DNA from: Gammaproteobacteria bacterium
GTDB lineage: Bacteria > Pseudomonadota > Gammaproteobacteria > Arenicellales > Spongiicolonaceae
DNA: 13,211 bases
Assembly: GCA_007570945.1 (NCBI GenBank)
Contig: RKSH01000170.1
Location: 1-13,211, forward strand
Reading direction: 5' to 3'
Shown here: one piece after another, positions 6,442 through 13,177 of the stretch
Position numbering within the stretch: position 1 is the first letter of the stretch
How the letters are laid out: every line of letters begins with the position of its first letter
Translations under genes and position numbers: made by a program
Notes under the pieces: model-generated
The model's database searches: none
What the model saw: the letters and a program-made list of their open reading frames with translations, nothing else
What the model was told of the DNA's origin: nothing

Positions 6442-8244
6442 TTACTCGGCGGCTGGCGGCGGCGGCAGGTGCAGCTTTTCCAGGCGCCGCCGCAAACCGG
6501 CGCGCGCCGCAGGCTCTTTGACTCCGCGCAAAATGGATTCGTATACCAGCCGCGCATCGCCGGCCAGCCGCGCCGCCGCCAGCTCCTCGGCGGCGCGAAA
6601 GCGCGCGCTCTGCCCCCAGCGGTCCAGGCCCTCGTCCTTCATCATCGCCGAGCGCAAATACAACTCGGCAGCGCGGGCGTGGCGGCCGATGGCGGATTCG
6701 GACTGCGCGGTCCAATAAAGCAACTCGCGCCTCTGCTGCACCAAAGTGATGCGCGGCGCAATTTTTTCCATCAGGTTAAGCGCGGTTTCATGCTCCTCCA
6801 CTTTCTGAAAATCAAAAATCACCTGCAGCACGCGGTCGATTTGTTTTTCGTCCAACGTCTCGGCATCGGCCACCGCTTGCGCCACCGCCTGCGCGGCGTG
6901 GGTGAAGTCGCCGCCGTAAACGCCGATTTGCGCGCGCCGCAGGTTCCAGTCCAGGGCCGCAACCTCCGGCGGCGGCGTCACCAGCCCGCGCAACAGCATG
7001 GTGGCGCGCTTCGGGTCGCCGGCGGCGACGGCGACCTCGGCCAGCTCGTAGCGGGCGACCAAGGGAATGTCGCCGGCGCCGCCCAAAGCATCACCCCCAC
7101 CCTCGCCATAAAGCGCAAACGCAAGCCCGGCCCGCCCGGCCGCCGACAGCGAAAAAAGAAAATGGGTGTGCGCGGTGCGGCGCAGTTGTTGCTGCTCGGC
7201 GCGGCGAATCACATGCGCAAACATCGCCCGCGCCCCGGTGGGTGAGGTTTTGCGCTGCGCAAGCGCGGCGTCCAGCCACGGCGCATAATCGCCGTCCACC
7301 AAATACAGCACATTCGCATCCTGCACCGCCAGCCCCGAATACGCATCCAGCAGTTCGGCGACTCCGCCCGCCGCCAACGGCAGCGACTCCGGCGGCGCGT
7401 CCACCAGCAGCGCCATCTCCAGCGCCTCCACCCGCGCGGCAAAATCATTCTGCGCCAAAGCCGCCTCCGCCGTCACCAGCCACAGGTCGCGCCGCAGCGC
7501 GCTGTGCGCCGGCAGCCCCCCGCGCAGCGATTCGGCCTGCGCCGCCACCTCCTCCGGCGTGTAGGCCGCCGAGCGCAGCCGGCCCAGCAGCAGCATCGTC
7601 CGCGCCGCCGCCGACTGCAGCGCGGCCAGGTGCGCCACCGCCTCCTCGGCCTCGTCCGCCGCCAACAGCGCGCGGCCGGCCAGCAGGCTCCACGCCGTGT
7701 CGTCGGGGCGGTATTCCAGATGAAACCGCCGCACCGCGGCGCGCGCATCGGCGAATTTGCCCTCGCGGAGATAAGCGCGAATCACCGTCCGCCGCCAATC
7801 GGCCATTTGCACGGCGGCGTCCACGGCCGCGCCGTCTTCGGCGCCGGCCTCACTCTTCATCCAAATCAATTCGCGCAACTGCCGGCGGGCGGCGGCGCCG
7901 TCCCCATCTTGCAGCGCGGCCTCGGCGCGCCAGGTTCGCAACTCAAGTTTTTGTGCATCGCCAAGCCCGTCCGGCAACTCGCGCCAGCGCGCCAGCGCCT
8001 CGCCCCAGCGCCGCCGCAACTGCAGCACCTGCCACCGCTTGCGTTCCCAGTGCATCCATGCCGGGTGCTCAGCCGAAGGCGGCTGCGACTCGTCCACCAG
8101 CCGCTGCGCCAGCCCCGGCGCCCCGGCGCGAATCATTAAATCCGCCTCCGCCAGCCCCACCCGGCGCGGCGGTTCCTCCTGCGCGCCGGCCGGCGCCGGC
8201 AAAACCAAAACCGCCGCAAGAATCCACCATCGCGGAACAAACAT
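6442..8244 (-). CDS. Exported helical-repeat (TPR-like) protein of unknown function
   Basis: I do not recognise a specific family. The ATG at 8244 gives a 600-residue protein that starts MFVPRWWILAAVLVLPAPAGA, a clear signal peptide: a short basic region, a hydrophobic core and a likely cut before QEEPP, so the product is expected in the periplasm. The rest is rich in Ala, Leu, Glu and Arg, with no further membrane segments. It reads as successive helix pairs (for example AGRALLAADEAEEAVAHLAAL, RHARAAELYLRSAMMKDEG) typical of tetratricopeptide-like solenoids. Such proteins usually scaffold envelope complexes. The frame is open upstream to 8343, but that part is the 21-bp repeat array and lacks a signal peptide. 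Translation starts without a Shine-Dalgarno sequence, 6 bases after a putative -10 hexamer. It precedes xerD by 3 bases. Confidence 0.75.
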   Translation of the reverse strand: MFVPRWWILAAVLVLPAPAGAQEEPPRRVGLAEADLMIRAGAPGLAQRLVDESQPPSAEHPAWMHWERKRWQVLQLRRRWGEALARWRELPDGLGDAQKLELRTWRAEAALQDGDGAAARRQLRELIWMKSEAGAEDGAAVDAAVQMADWRRTVIRAYLREGKFADARAAVRRFHLEYRPDDTAWSLLAGRALLAADEAEEAVAHLAALQSAAARTMLLLGRLRSAAYTPEEVAAQAESLRGGLPAHSALRRDLWLVTAEAALAQNDFAARVEALEMALLVDAPPESLPLAAGGVAELLDAYSGLAVQDANVLYLVDGDYAPWLDAALAQRKTSPTGARAMFAHVIRRAEQQQLRRTAHTHFLFSLSAAGRAGLAFALYGEGGGDALGGAGDIPLVARYELAEVAVAAGDPKRATMLLRGLVTPPPEVAALDWNLRRAQIGVYGGDFTHAAQAVAQAVADAETLDEKQIDRVLQVIFDFQKVEEHETALNLMEKIAPRITLVQQRRELLYWTAQSESAIGRHARAAELYLRSAMMKDEGLDRWGQSARFRAAEELAAARLAGDARLVYESILRGVKEPAARAGLRRRLEKLHLPPPPAAE

Positions 8245-8250
8245 GCGGCG

Positions 8251-8259
8251 ATTGTAGCA
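8251..8259 (-). promoter_or_regulatory. Putative extended -10 promoter of the exported-protein/xerD pair
   Basis: On the minus strand TGC precedes TACAAT (8256-8251), a near-consensus extended -10 element. Six bases separate it from the ATG at 8244, so initiation at the normal distance would fall on or next to the A of that ATG and give a leaderless mRNA. There is no Shine-Dalgarno sequence. No good -35 is present; the region is occupied by a perfect palindrome instead. This would give the last two genes of cluster B their own promoter. Confidence 0.5.
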
Positions 8260-8278
8260 CTGCAACCGGTGGTTGCAG
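8260..8278. promoter_or_regulatory. Operator-like palindrome abutting the -10 element
   Basis: CTGCAACC and GGTTGCAG form perfect 8-bp arms around a 3-bp centre. The palindrome sits directly next to the extended -10 element, covering roughly -16 to -34 relative to a start at 8244, where a repressor or activator would act. In RNA it would be a strong hairpin, but there is no following U run, so it does not look like an intrinsic terminator. It is made from the end unit of the repeat array: compared with the other units, two bases are missing, and this helps create the symmetry. Confidence 0.4.
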
Positions 8279-8410
8279 GGGCCGGGGCGGCGCTTGGACA
8301 TGCGGAAACGGTGGCTGCAGTGGCTGAAACGATGGTTTGACATGCAAAAATGGCGGCCGCAGCGGCCGGAATGGCGGTTTGACTTGCAGGAACGGTGGTT
8401 GCAGCGGCGG
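8260..8410. repeat. Array of 21-bp direct repeats (42-bp higher-order period)
   Basis: Units start at 8262, 8281, 8302, 8323, 8344, 8365 and 8386, with a fragment at 8407. All are 21 bp apart except the first, which is 19 bp. On the plus strand each unit resembles GCNGAAACGGTGG followed by a variable 8 bases. Alternate units are more alike, giving a 42-bp period: GACATGC at 8297 and 8339 and GACTTGC at 8381. The array almost fills the 168-bp gap between the glycosyltransferase and exported-protein genes. There are no unique spacers, so it is not CRISPR. On the minus strand it would read as a Pro-Pro-Phe heptad repeat within an open frame of 116 codons (8419-8069). Another array of the family lies at the right window edge. 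Confidence 0.85.
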
Positions 8411-8412
8411 CG

Positions 8413-9402
8413 TCACCATGAAAAGTCCAGAAACTTCGGCGGCGGCGGTTCCGGGCGGCGGGGCGGGGCCGGGTTCAGCGGGCGGCCGCGGACAATCTCG
8501 GCGTATTTTTTCACGTAGTTTTCCGCCATGTTGCGGGCGGAGAAAGTTTCCACCGCATGCCGGCGGCAGGTTTCCCGGTCAAAGCGGCCGGCCGCACCGA
8601 TGGCCGAAATTAATTCGGCGGCGTTGGCGGACAAGACGCCGGTGCCATGGGTGACGATTTCGGGCAGCGCGCCGTACGGCGTGGCGAAAACCGGGCAGCC
8701 GCAGAACAAACTTTCAATCACCGCCAGCCCGAACGGCTCCCGCCACAGCACCGGAAAAATCAGCCCGCGCGAGCGGCTCATGACGGCGTATTTTGCGCGG
8801 TCGTCCACCTGGCCGGCGAAGCGCACGCGCGGGTCAAGGGTGAAGCGCACGCCCATGCGCAAATTAAACCGGCGGCCGCCGAGCACCTGCAGCCGCTGGC
8901 CGCTTTTGCGCGCCAGGCGAATCGCGCCGCGCACGTTTTTGCGGCGGAATGCGGCGTTGCCGAGAAAGTGAAAGTGCGCGCGCGGCCGCGCAAGGGAAAA
9001 CGGCGGCATGGAATCCCAGTGCAGTCCGTTATGCACATAACATTCGGAGCCGAAACTTTGCGCATGCGCGCGCGAGACGAAAACCGTGTCGCGGTGGCAT
9101 TCGGGGTAAGGATGCGACTCGGTGTGGCAGGTGTACAGGTGGGGGCGGCGGGTGCGGTGCGGGTGATGGTCGTGAAAGTGGACCAGGTCGGCGTCCGCCG
9201 GTACAAACGGGTCCACATCGGAGCCCACCGAGGAATCGGCGGCGACGATTTTTGCAAAAGAACATTGTTCCGCGCGCGCCGCCAGAAATGTCACCCGGTG
9301 CCCCAACTCCGCCAGGCCGCGGCCGAGGGCCCAAACCACGCGGTCGGTGGCGCCGTACTTCATCGCCGGGTGCCAGGAGTGGAAAGCGAGGACGACGTGC
9401 AT
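8413..9402 (-). CDS. Glycosyltransferase, GT4-like (GT-B fold)
   Basis: The product (329 residues) resembles GT4 family enzymes, which move sugar from a nucleotide-sugar to an acceptor at the cytoplasmic membrane face. The N-terminal half starts MHVVLAFHSWHPAMKYGATDRVVWALGRGLAELGHRVTFL in pattern: a first strand, a glycine-containing acceptor loop and a helix. The C-terminal half has HFHFLGNAAFRRKN, a DDRAKYAVMSRSRGLIFP segment, and the EX7E donor-site motif EPFGLAVIE with Glu222 and Glu230, followed by GCPVFATPYGALPEIV. The end is proline-rich. The substrate cannot be read from sequence. The ATG at 9402 shares its A with the lnt stop (TGATG), so translation is likely coupled; a GTG one codon upstream is the alternative. 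A glycosyltransferase directly after lnt is unusual to my knowledge. Confidence 0.85.
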   Translation of the reverse strand: MHVVLAFHSWHPAMKYGATDRVVWALGRGLAELGHRVTFLAARAEQCSFAKIVAADSSVGSDVDPFVPADADLVHFHDHHPHRTRRPHLYTCHTESHPYPECHRDTVFVSRAHAQSFGSECYVHNGLHWDSMPPFSLARPRAHFHFLGNAAFRRKNVRGAIRLARKSGQRLQVLGGRRFNLRMGVRFTLDPRVRFAGQVDDRAKYAVMSRSRGLIFPVLWREPFGLAVIESLFCGCPVFATPYGALPEIVTHGTGVLSANAAELISAIGAAGRFDRETCRRHAVETFSARNMAENYVKKYAEIVRGRPLNPAPPRRPEPPPPKFLDFSW

Positions 9403-10910
9403 CACGGTTCGGCCGGCGTTTTGCGGCTGAGAAAAACCGTCACCAAAGCCAGCGCGCCCAGAAATATGATAAGCGGCGCGCTGCCGTGGTTCACAAAAGG
9501 CGTGGCGCCGGTTCTAGGCTGCACGGTGCCGCGCAGAATTTGCGTTTGGAATTGCTGGCTGGCATTGGCGACGCCGCCGTCAAAATCAATGAGGGCGGAC
9601 GGCCCGGTGTTGGCGGCGCGCGCCATGGGGCGGCCGGTTTCGCGCGCGCGCATTTGCGCCATCTGCAGGCGCTGGTGCGGGGCCAGGGAGTCGCCGAACC
9701 AGGCGTCCTCGCTGAGGTTGATTAAAAAATTCGCGGCCGGCAATGCGCGGCGGATTTGTTCCGGGAAAGCGTCCTCGTAGCAGATGGAAACCCCGGCGCG
9801 CGCGCCGGCGACGGTGAGCGGCTGTTGCGCGCCGCGCCAGGCTGAAAAGTTGGCCATGGGAATTTGCAGGTGCTCCAGCATGAAACGAAACAAGTCGCCG
9901 AACGGCAGGTATTCGCCGAACGGCACCAGATGCCGCTTGCGGTAAACCGCAAGGCCGGCCTGGGTGACGGCGGCGGCGCTGTTGTATTCGCTGCCGTCGG
10001 CGGCGCGCTCCAGAACGCCGAGCACGGTGTCGGCGCCGGCGGCGCGCAACCGCCGCCAGAAATCCTCCGGCGCCTGGTGCAAAAAACCGGGCACCGCCCC
10101 CTCCGGCCAAACCACCAGGTCGGCGCCGGCGGCGGCCTCGGCGTGCAGCGCGAGGTAATGCTCCCGCACCGTGTCCACCGCGCCGGGCGCCCACTTGTCG
10201 CGCAGTGCGACGTTGCCCTGGACGACGGCGACGCTAATCGGGGCGCCGGCCGGCGCGCTCCACTGCACGGCGCCGAGGGCGGCGGCGCCGGCGAGGATGG
10301 CGACGGCGGCGGCGAGGGCGGCGATGCGCTGACGGAAACCGCCGCGCGCCACGGTGGCCACGGCGCCGGCCAGCACCGCGGTGGCAAAGCCGGCGCCGTG
10401 CACGCCGCTGAGCGGGGCATAGTTGGCGAGCACGCCATCGGTGGCGGCGTAGCCCAGGCCAAGCCAGGGAAAGCCGGTGAACATCCACTCGCGCAGCCAC
10501 TCAAACAGCGTCCACAACGCCGGCGCCGCCGCCAACATGCGCGGCGCGCGGCCGCCGGGCAGGATTGCGCTGAGCGCGCCGGCCGCCGCCGGATAGAGGG
10601 CCAGCAGCGCGACAAACACGGCGACGGTGAGGGCGGCGAGGGCGGCGTGCATGTTGCCGTAGTCGTGCAAACTGAAATAAATCCACGACACCCCGGCGCC
10701 GAACATGCCAATGCCGAAGGCAAAACCGGTGAACAGCCCGCGGCGTACGCCGCCGCCGTCCCACAACCAAAACAGCGCGGCCAAAACCGGCACCGCCAGC
10801 CAGCCGAAATTGAACGGCGCGAAAGCGGCGACGAAAGTCACGCCAAGCAGGCCGGCGCCGGCGGCCGGCAGCAGAACGGACCCGCGGCCGGGCGCGGCGG
10901 CGCGGTTCAG
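9402..10910 (-). CDS. lnt: Apolipoprotein N-acyltransferase (Lnt)
   Basis: Lnt adds the third acyl chain to the N-terminal cysteine of lipoproteins in the inner membrane, enabling Lol sorting. Several transmembrane helices (AP-F near the start, SWIYFSLHDYGNMH, FEWLREWMFTGFPWLGLGY) precede a nitrilase-like domain. The catalytic triad is visible in VVWPEGAVP (Glu), YRKRHLVPFGEYLP (Lys) and GVSICYEDAFPE (Cys), followed by LINLSEDAWFG. A final helix ends the protein. The first ATG/GTG/TTG in frame is GTG at 10841 (479 residues), but this removes most of the first membrane helix. The 23 codons upstream encode LLPAAGAGLLG and align with the E. coli N-terminus in register and length. The only initiator-like codon there is CTG at 10910, overlapping the corC stop (CTGA). 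I extend to 10910 on that basis; 10841 is the conservative start. Confidence 0.9.
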   Translation of the reverse strand: MNRAAAPGRGSVLLPAAGAGLLGVTFVAAFAPFNFGWLAVPVLAALFWLWDGGGVRRGLFTGFAFGIGMFGAGVSWIYFSLHDYGNMHAALAALTVAVFVALLALYPAAAGALSAILPGGRAPRMLAAAPALWTLFEWLREWMFTGFPWLGLGYAATDGVLANYAPLSGVHGAGFATAVLAGAVATVARGGFRQRIAALAAAVAILAGAAALGAVQWSAPAGAPISVAVVQGNVALRDKWAPGAVDTVREHYLALHAEAAAGADLVVWPEGAVPGFLHQAPEDFWRRLRAAGADTVLGVLERAADGSEYNSAAAVTQAGLAVYRKRHLVPFGEYLPFGDLFRFMLEHLQIPMANFSAWRGAQQPLTVAGARAGVSICYEDAFPEQIRRALPAANFLINLSEDAWFGDSLAPHQRLQMAQMRARETGRPMARAANTGPSALIDFDGGVANASQQFQTQILRGTVQPRTGATPFVNHGSAPLIIFLGALALVTVFLSRKTPAEP

Positions 10911-11758
10911 GGCGCGCCCCCGGCGGCCTGGGTACGCCGCGCGCGCAGCAGGTAAACGCGGCGGCTGTCGGCGTTCAGCACCTCAAACACAAAACCCGCC
11001 ATGCCGATGGTCTCGCCGCGCTTCGGCACATGGCCGAAGGCGCGGGTGACCAGGCCGCCGATGGTGTCCAACTCATGGTCGCTGAATTTGGCGTCGAAAT
11101 ATTTGTTGAAGTCCGCGATGGGAATGTGCGCCTTGACCGTGAACTCGTCGCTGCCGCGCGGCAGAATCATGCCCTCCTCGTCAAAGTCGTGCTCGTCCTC
11201 AATGTCGCCGACAATTTGCTCCAGCACGTCCTCGATGGTGACCAGGCCCGAGGCGTCGCCGTACTCGTCCACCACGATGGCCATGTGGCTGCGCCCGGCG
11301 CGGAACTCGCCGAGCAGGACGTTAAGCCGCTTGCTCTCCGGAATGAACACCGGCGGGCGCAGCCAGTCGCGCAACTTGAAGCGGCGGCCGGCGCTGTCGT
11401 GAAAATGGCGCAGCAAGTCCTTGGCCAGGAAAATGCCGGCCACCTTGCCGGGCTCGCCATCCACCACCGGAAAGCGCGAGTGCGCCGACTGCACCAGCAC
11501 CTCCAGCATTTTTTCCGGCGGCCAGTCCTTGCCGACCGTCACCATGTTCTTGCGCGGAATCATCACATCGCGCACGCGCAACTCGGACACCTGCAGCACG
11601 CGCTCGATGGTGTCGGCGGCCTCCTGGCCGATAACTTCGCCGGAGCGGCGCAGCAACTCCAGAAATTCTTCGCGGGTCTCCGGCTCATGGTGCATGCGCC
11701 TGGCGAGATTTTTAACCAGGACCCGCAGCGGCCTGGGAATTTTTCCGTTGTCGCTCAT
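10907..11758 (-). CDS. corC: CBS-domain protein CorC/YbeX
   Basis: The protein (283 residues) is of the CorC/YbeX group, linked to magnesium/cobalt efflux in Salmonella and to ribosome metabolism in E. coli. It has no membrane domain, as expected for this short form. Two CBS domains are seen: the first around VRDVMIPRKNMVTV (about 62-75) to HSRFPVVDGEPGKVAGIFLAKDLL, the second around RPPVFIPESKRLNVLL to HMAIVVDEYGDASGLVTIED. After the linker EQIVGDIEDEHD comes the CorC_HlyC domain (about 205-275) with FNKYFDAKFSDHELDTIGGLV and GFVFEVLNADSRR. The ATG at 11758 overlaps the ybeY stop as ATGA and matches the family start MSD; the frame runs open to 11941 but that is a shadow of ybeY. Confidence 0.95.
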   Translation of the reverse strand: MSDNGKIPRPLRVLVKNLARRMHHEPETREEFLELLRRSGEVIGQEAADTIERVLQVSELRVRDVMIPRKNMVTVGKDWPPEKMLEVLVQSAHSRFPVVDGEPGKVAGIFLAKDLLRHFHDSAGRRFKLRDWLRPPVFIPESKRLNVLLGEFRAGRSHMAIVVDEYGDASGLVTIEDVLEQIVGDIEDEHDFDEEGMILPRGSDEFTVKAHIPIADFNKYFDAKFSDHELDTIGGLVTRAFGHVPKRGETIGMAGFVFEVLNADSRRVYLLRARRTQAAGGAP

Positions 11759-12192
11759 ATTCGCGTAAAACCGCAACGGCGCAGAATTGCGCTTTCCAAG
11801 GTTTCCATTGTAGCCGCTTCGGCGTCGCCCTGGTGGTCGTAGCCGCACAGGTGCAGGACGCCGTGCACCACCAGATGCGCCCAATGCTCGGCCGGCGCGC
11901 GCCCCAGTTGCGCCGCCTCGCGCAGCGCCAGCGGCGCGCACAAAACGACATCGCCGAGGATGGCGGTGGCGGTGTGCGGCGGGTCCTCAAAAGGAAACGA
12001 CAGTACATTGGTGGCCCGCGCCCGGCCGCGGTAGTCGCGGTTCAGCGATGCGCTTTCCGCCTCGTCCACAATGCGCAGCGTCACCTCGCCGCCGGCGCGG
12101 CCCACCTGGGCCAATGCGGCGCGCGCCCAGCGGCTTAAGGCGGCGGCGGCGGGCACCGGCGCGGCGGTGGCGGTCTGGACGGCAACGGTCAC
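11755..12192 (-). CDS. ybeY: Endoribonuclease YbeY
   Basis: YbeY is a zinc-dependent endoribonuclease that matures the 3' end of 16S rRNA and takes part in ribosome quality control. The 145-residue product carries the zinc site HLVVHGVLHLCGYDH (about 106-120), that is H-x3-H-x5-H, with the upstream LNRDYRGRARATNVLSFPFE (about 50-69) and ILGDVVLC blocks that define the family. The start is GTG, overlapping the phoH stop as GTGA; no ATG is available before the conserved region. It lies between phoH and corC in the order conserved across proteobacteria. Confidence 0.95.
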   Translation of the reverse strand: MTVAVQTATAAPVPAAAALSRWARAALAQVGRAGGEVTLRIVDEAESASLNRDYRGRARATNVLSFPFEDPPHTATAILGDVVLCAPLALREAAQLGRAPAEHWAHLVVHGVLHLCGYDHQGDAEAATMETLESAILRRCGFTRI

Positions 12193-13151
12193 GACTGTTC
12201 CCCGGCGGCGTCACCGTCGTAGGCCTGGACAATTTTTCGCACCAGCGGATGGCGCACCACGTCGGCGGCGGTGAAGCGGGTGAAACTAATGCCCTCAATG
12301 CCGTCCAGCACCCGCGCGGCGTGCCTGAGTCCGGAGCGGACGCCGGCCGGCAGGTCGATTTGCGTCACATCGCCGGTGACCACCACCCGCGAGCCGAAGC
12401 CGGTGCGGGTGAGAAACATTTTCATCTGCTCCACCGTGGTGTTCTGCGCCTCGTCCAGGATGACAAAAGAATTGTTCAACGTGCGGCCGCGCATGTAGGC
12501 CAGCGGCGCCAGTTCAATGACGCCGCGCTCAAGCAGGCGCGCGACCTTGTCAAAGCCGAGCATTTCATACAGCGCATCGTACAGCGGGCGCAGGTACGGG
12601 TCCACTTTCTGGCCGATGTCGCCGGGCAGAAAACCCAGCCGCTCGCCGGCCTCCACCACCGGCCGCACCAGCAGGATGCGCTCGCACTCGCCCCCGACCA
12701 GGGCGCGCGCCGCGCTGGCCACGGCGAGGTAGGTTTTGCCGGTGCCGGCCGGGCCGATGCCGAAGTTAATGTCGTTGCCCTGGATGCGCGCCAGGTAGGC
12801 GCGCTGGCGCGGGGTCTGGCCGCCGATGCGGCCCTTGCGGGTGCGGATGGTGACGCCGACGTCGGCGGACTCGCCGCCGGCCATGTCGGTGAGCATCATG
12901 TGGATGCGCTGCGGGGCAATGGCGCCGCCGTCACCGCGGCCGGCGTCGCGGTACAGGCGCTGCAACAGGCGGCTGGCGTCGGCGGCGCGGCGGCGCTCGC
13001 CGTGGATGCTGAAATGGTGGCCATGCTGGGTGATGTGCACGCCGAGGTGGCTTTCGATTTGCTTGAGGTGGGCGTTAAACTGGCCGCACAGGCGGGCGAG
13101 ACGGTCGTTGTCCGGCGGCAGCAGTTCCAATTCGGCGCTGGCTTGGTTCAC
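12189..13151 (-). CDS. ybeZ: PhoH-family ATPase YbeZ
   Basis: YbeZ is a PhoH-type P-loop ATPase that works with YbeY in RNA and ribosome metabolism; the two are often encoded together. The 320-residue product has an N-terminal KH-like region (about 10-70), Walker A GPAGTGKT (133-140), Walker B VILDEAQN (230-237), and the PhoH blocks LVRPVVEAGERLGFLPGD and SRVVVTGDVTQIDLP. The GTG at 13151 is chosen because the following residues, through LLPPDNDRLARLCGQFNAHLKQIE in pattern, align with the E. coli YbeZ start. The frame stays open to the window edge, reading PSFPHPQPPFPPP, which is the translated 21-bp repeat, so a start outside the window cannot be excluded. It is the first gene of cluster B seen here; miaB, often its neighbour, would lie outside. 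Confidence 0.95.
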   Translation of the reverse strand: MNQASAELELLPPDNDRLARLCGQFNAHLKQIESHLGVHITQHGHHFSIHGERRRAADASRLLQRLYRDAGRGDGGAIAPQRIHMMLTDMAGGESADVGVTIRTRKGRIGGQTPRQRAYLARIQGNDINFGIGPAGTGKTYLAVASAARALVGGECERILLVRPVVEAGERLGFLPGDIGQKVDPYLRPLYDALYEMLGFDKVARLLERGVIELAPLAYMRGRTLNNSFVILDEAQNTTVEQMKMFLTRTGFGSRVVVTGDVTQIDLPAGVRSGLRHAARVLDGIEGISFTRFTAADVVRHPLVRKIVQAYDGDAAGEQS

Positions 13152-13177
13152 AGAGTCGGCGAATCGCTCAAGCGGCG

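Noticed and set aside
8245..8343. Longer exported-protein gene starting at 8343
   Set aside because: The added 33 residues are translated repeat DNA and would bury the obvious signal peptide inside the protein.
8260..8410. CRISPR-like array
   Set aside because: The units are contiguous with no unique spacers, the period is only 21 bp, and no cas gene is nearby.
11759..11941. Longer corC starting at 11941
   Set aside because: The extension is low-complexity shadow of ybeY, and the ATGA overlap at 11758 matches both the family start and the pattern of the cluster.
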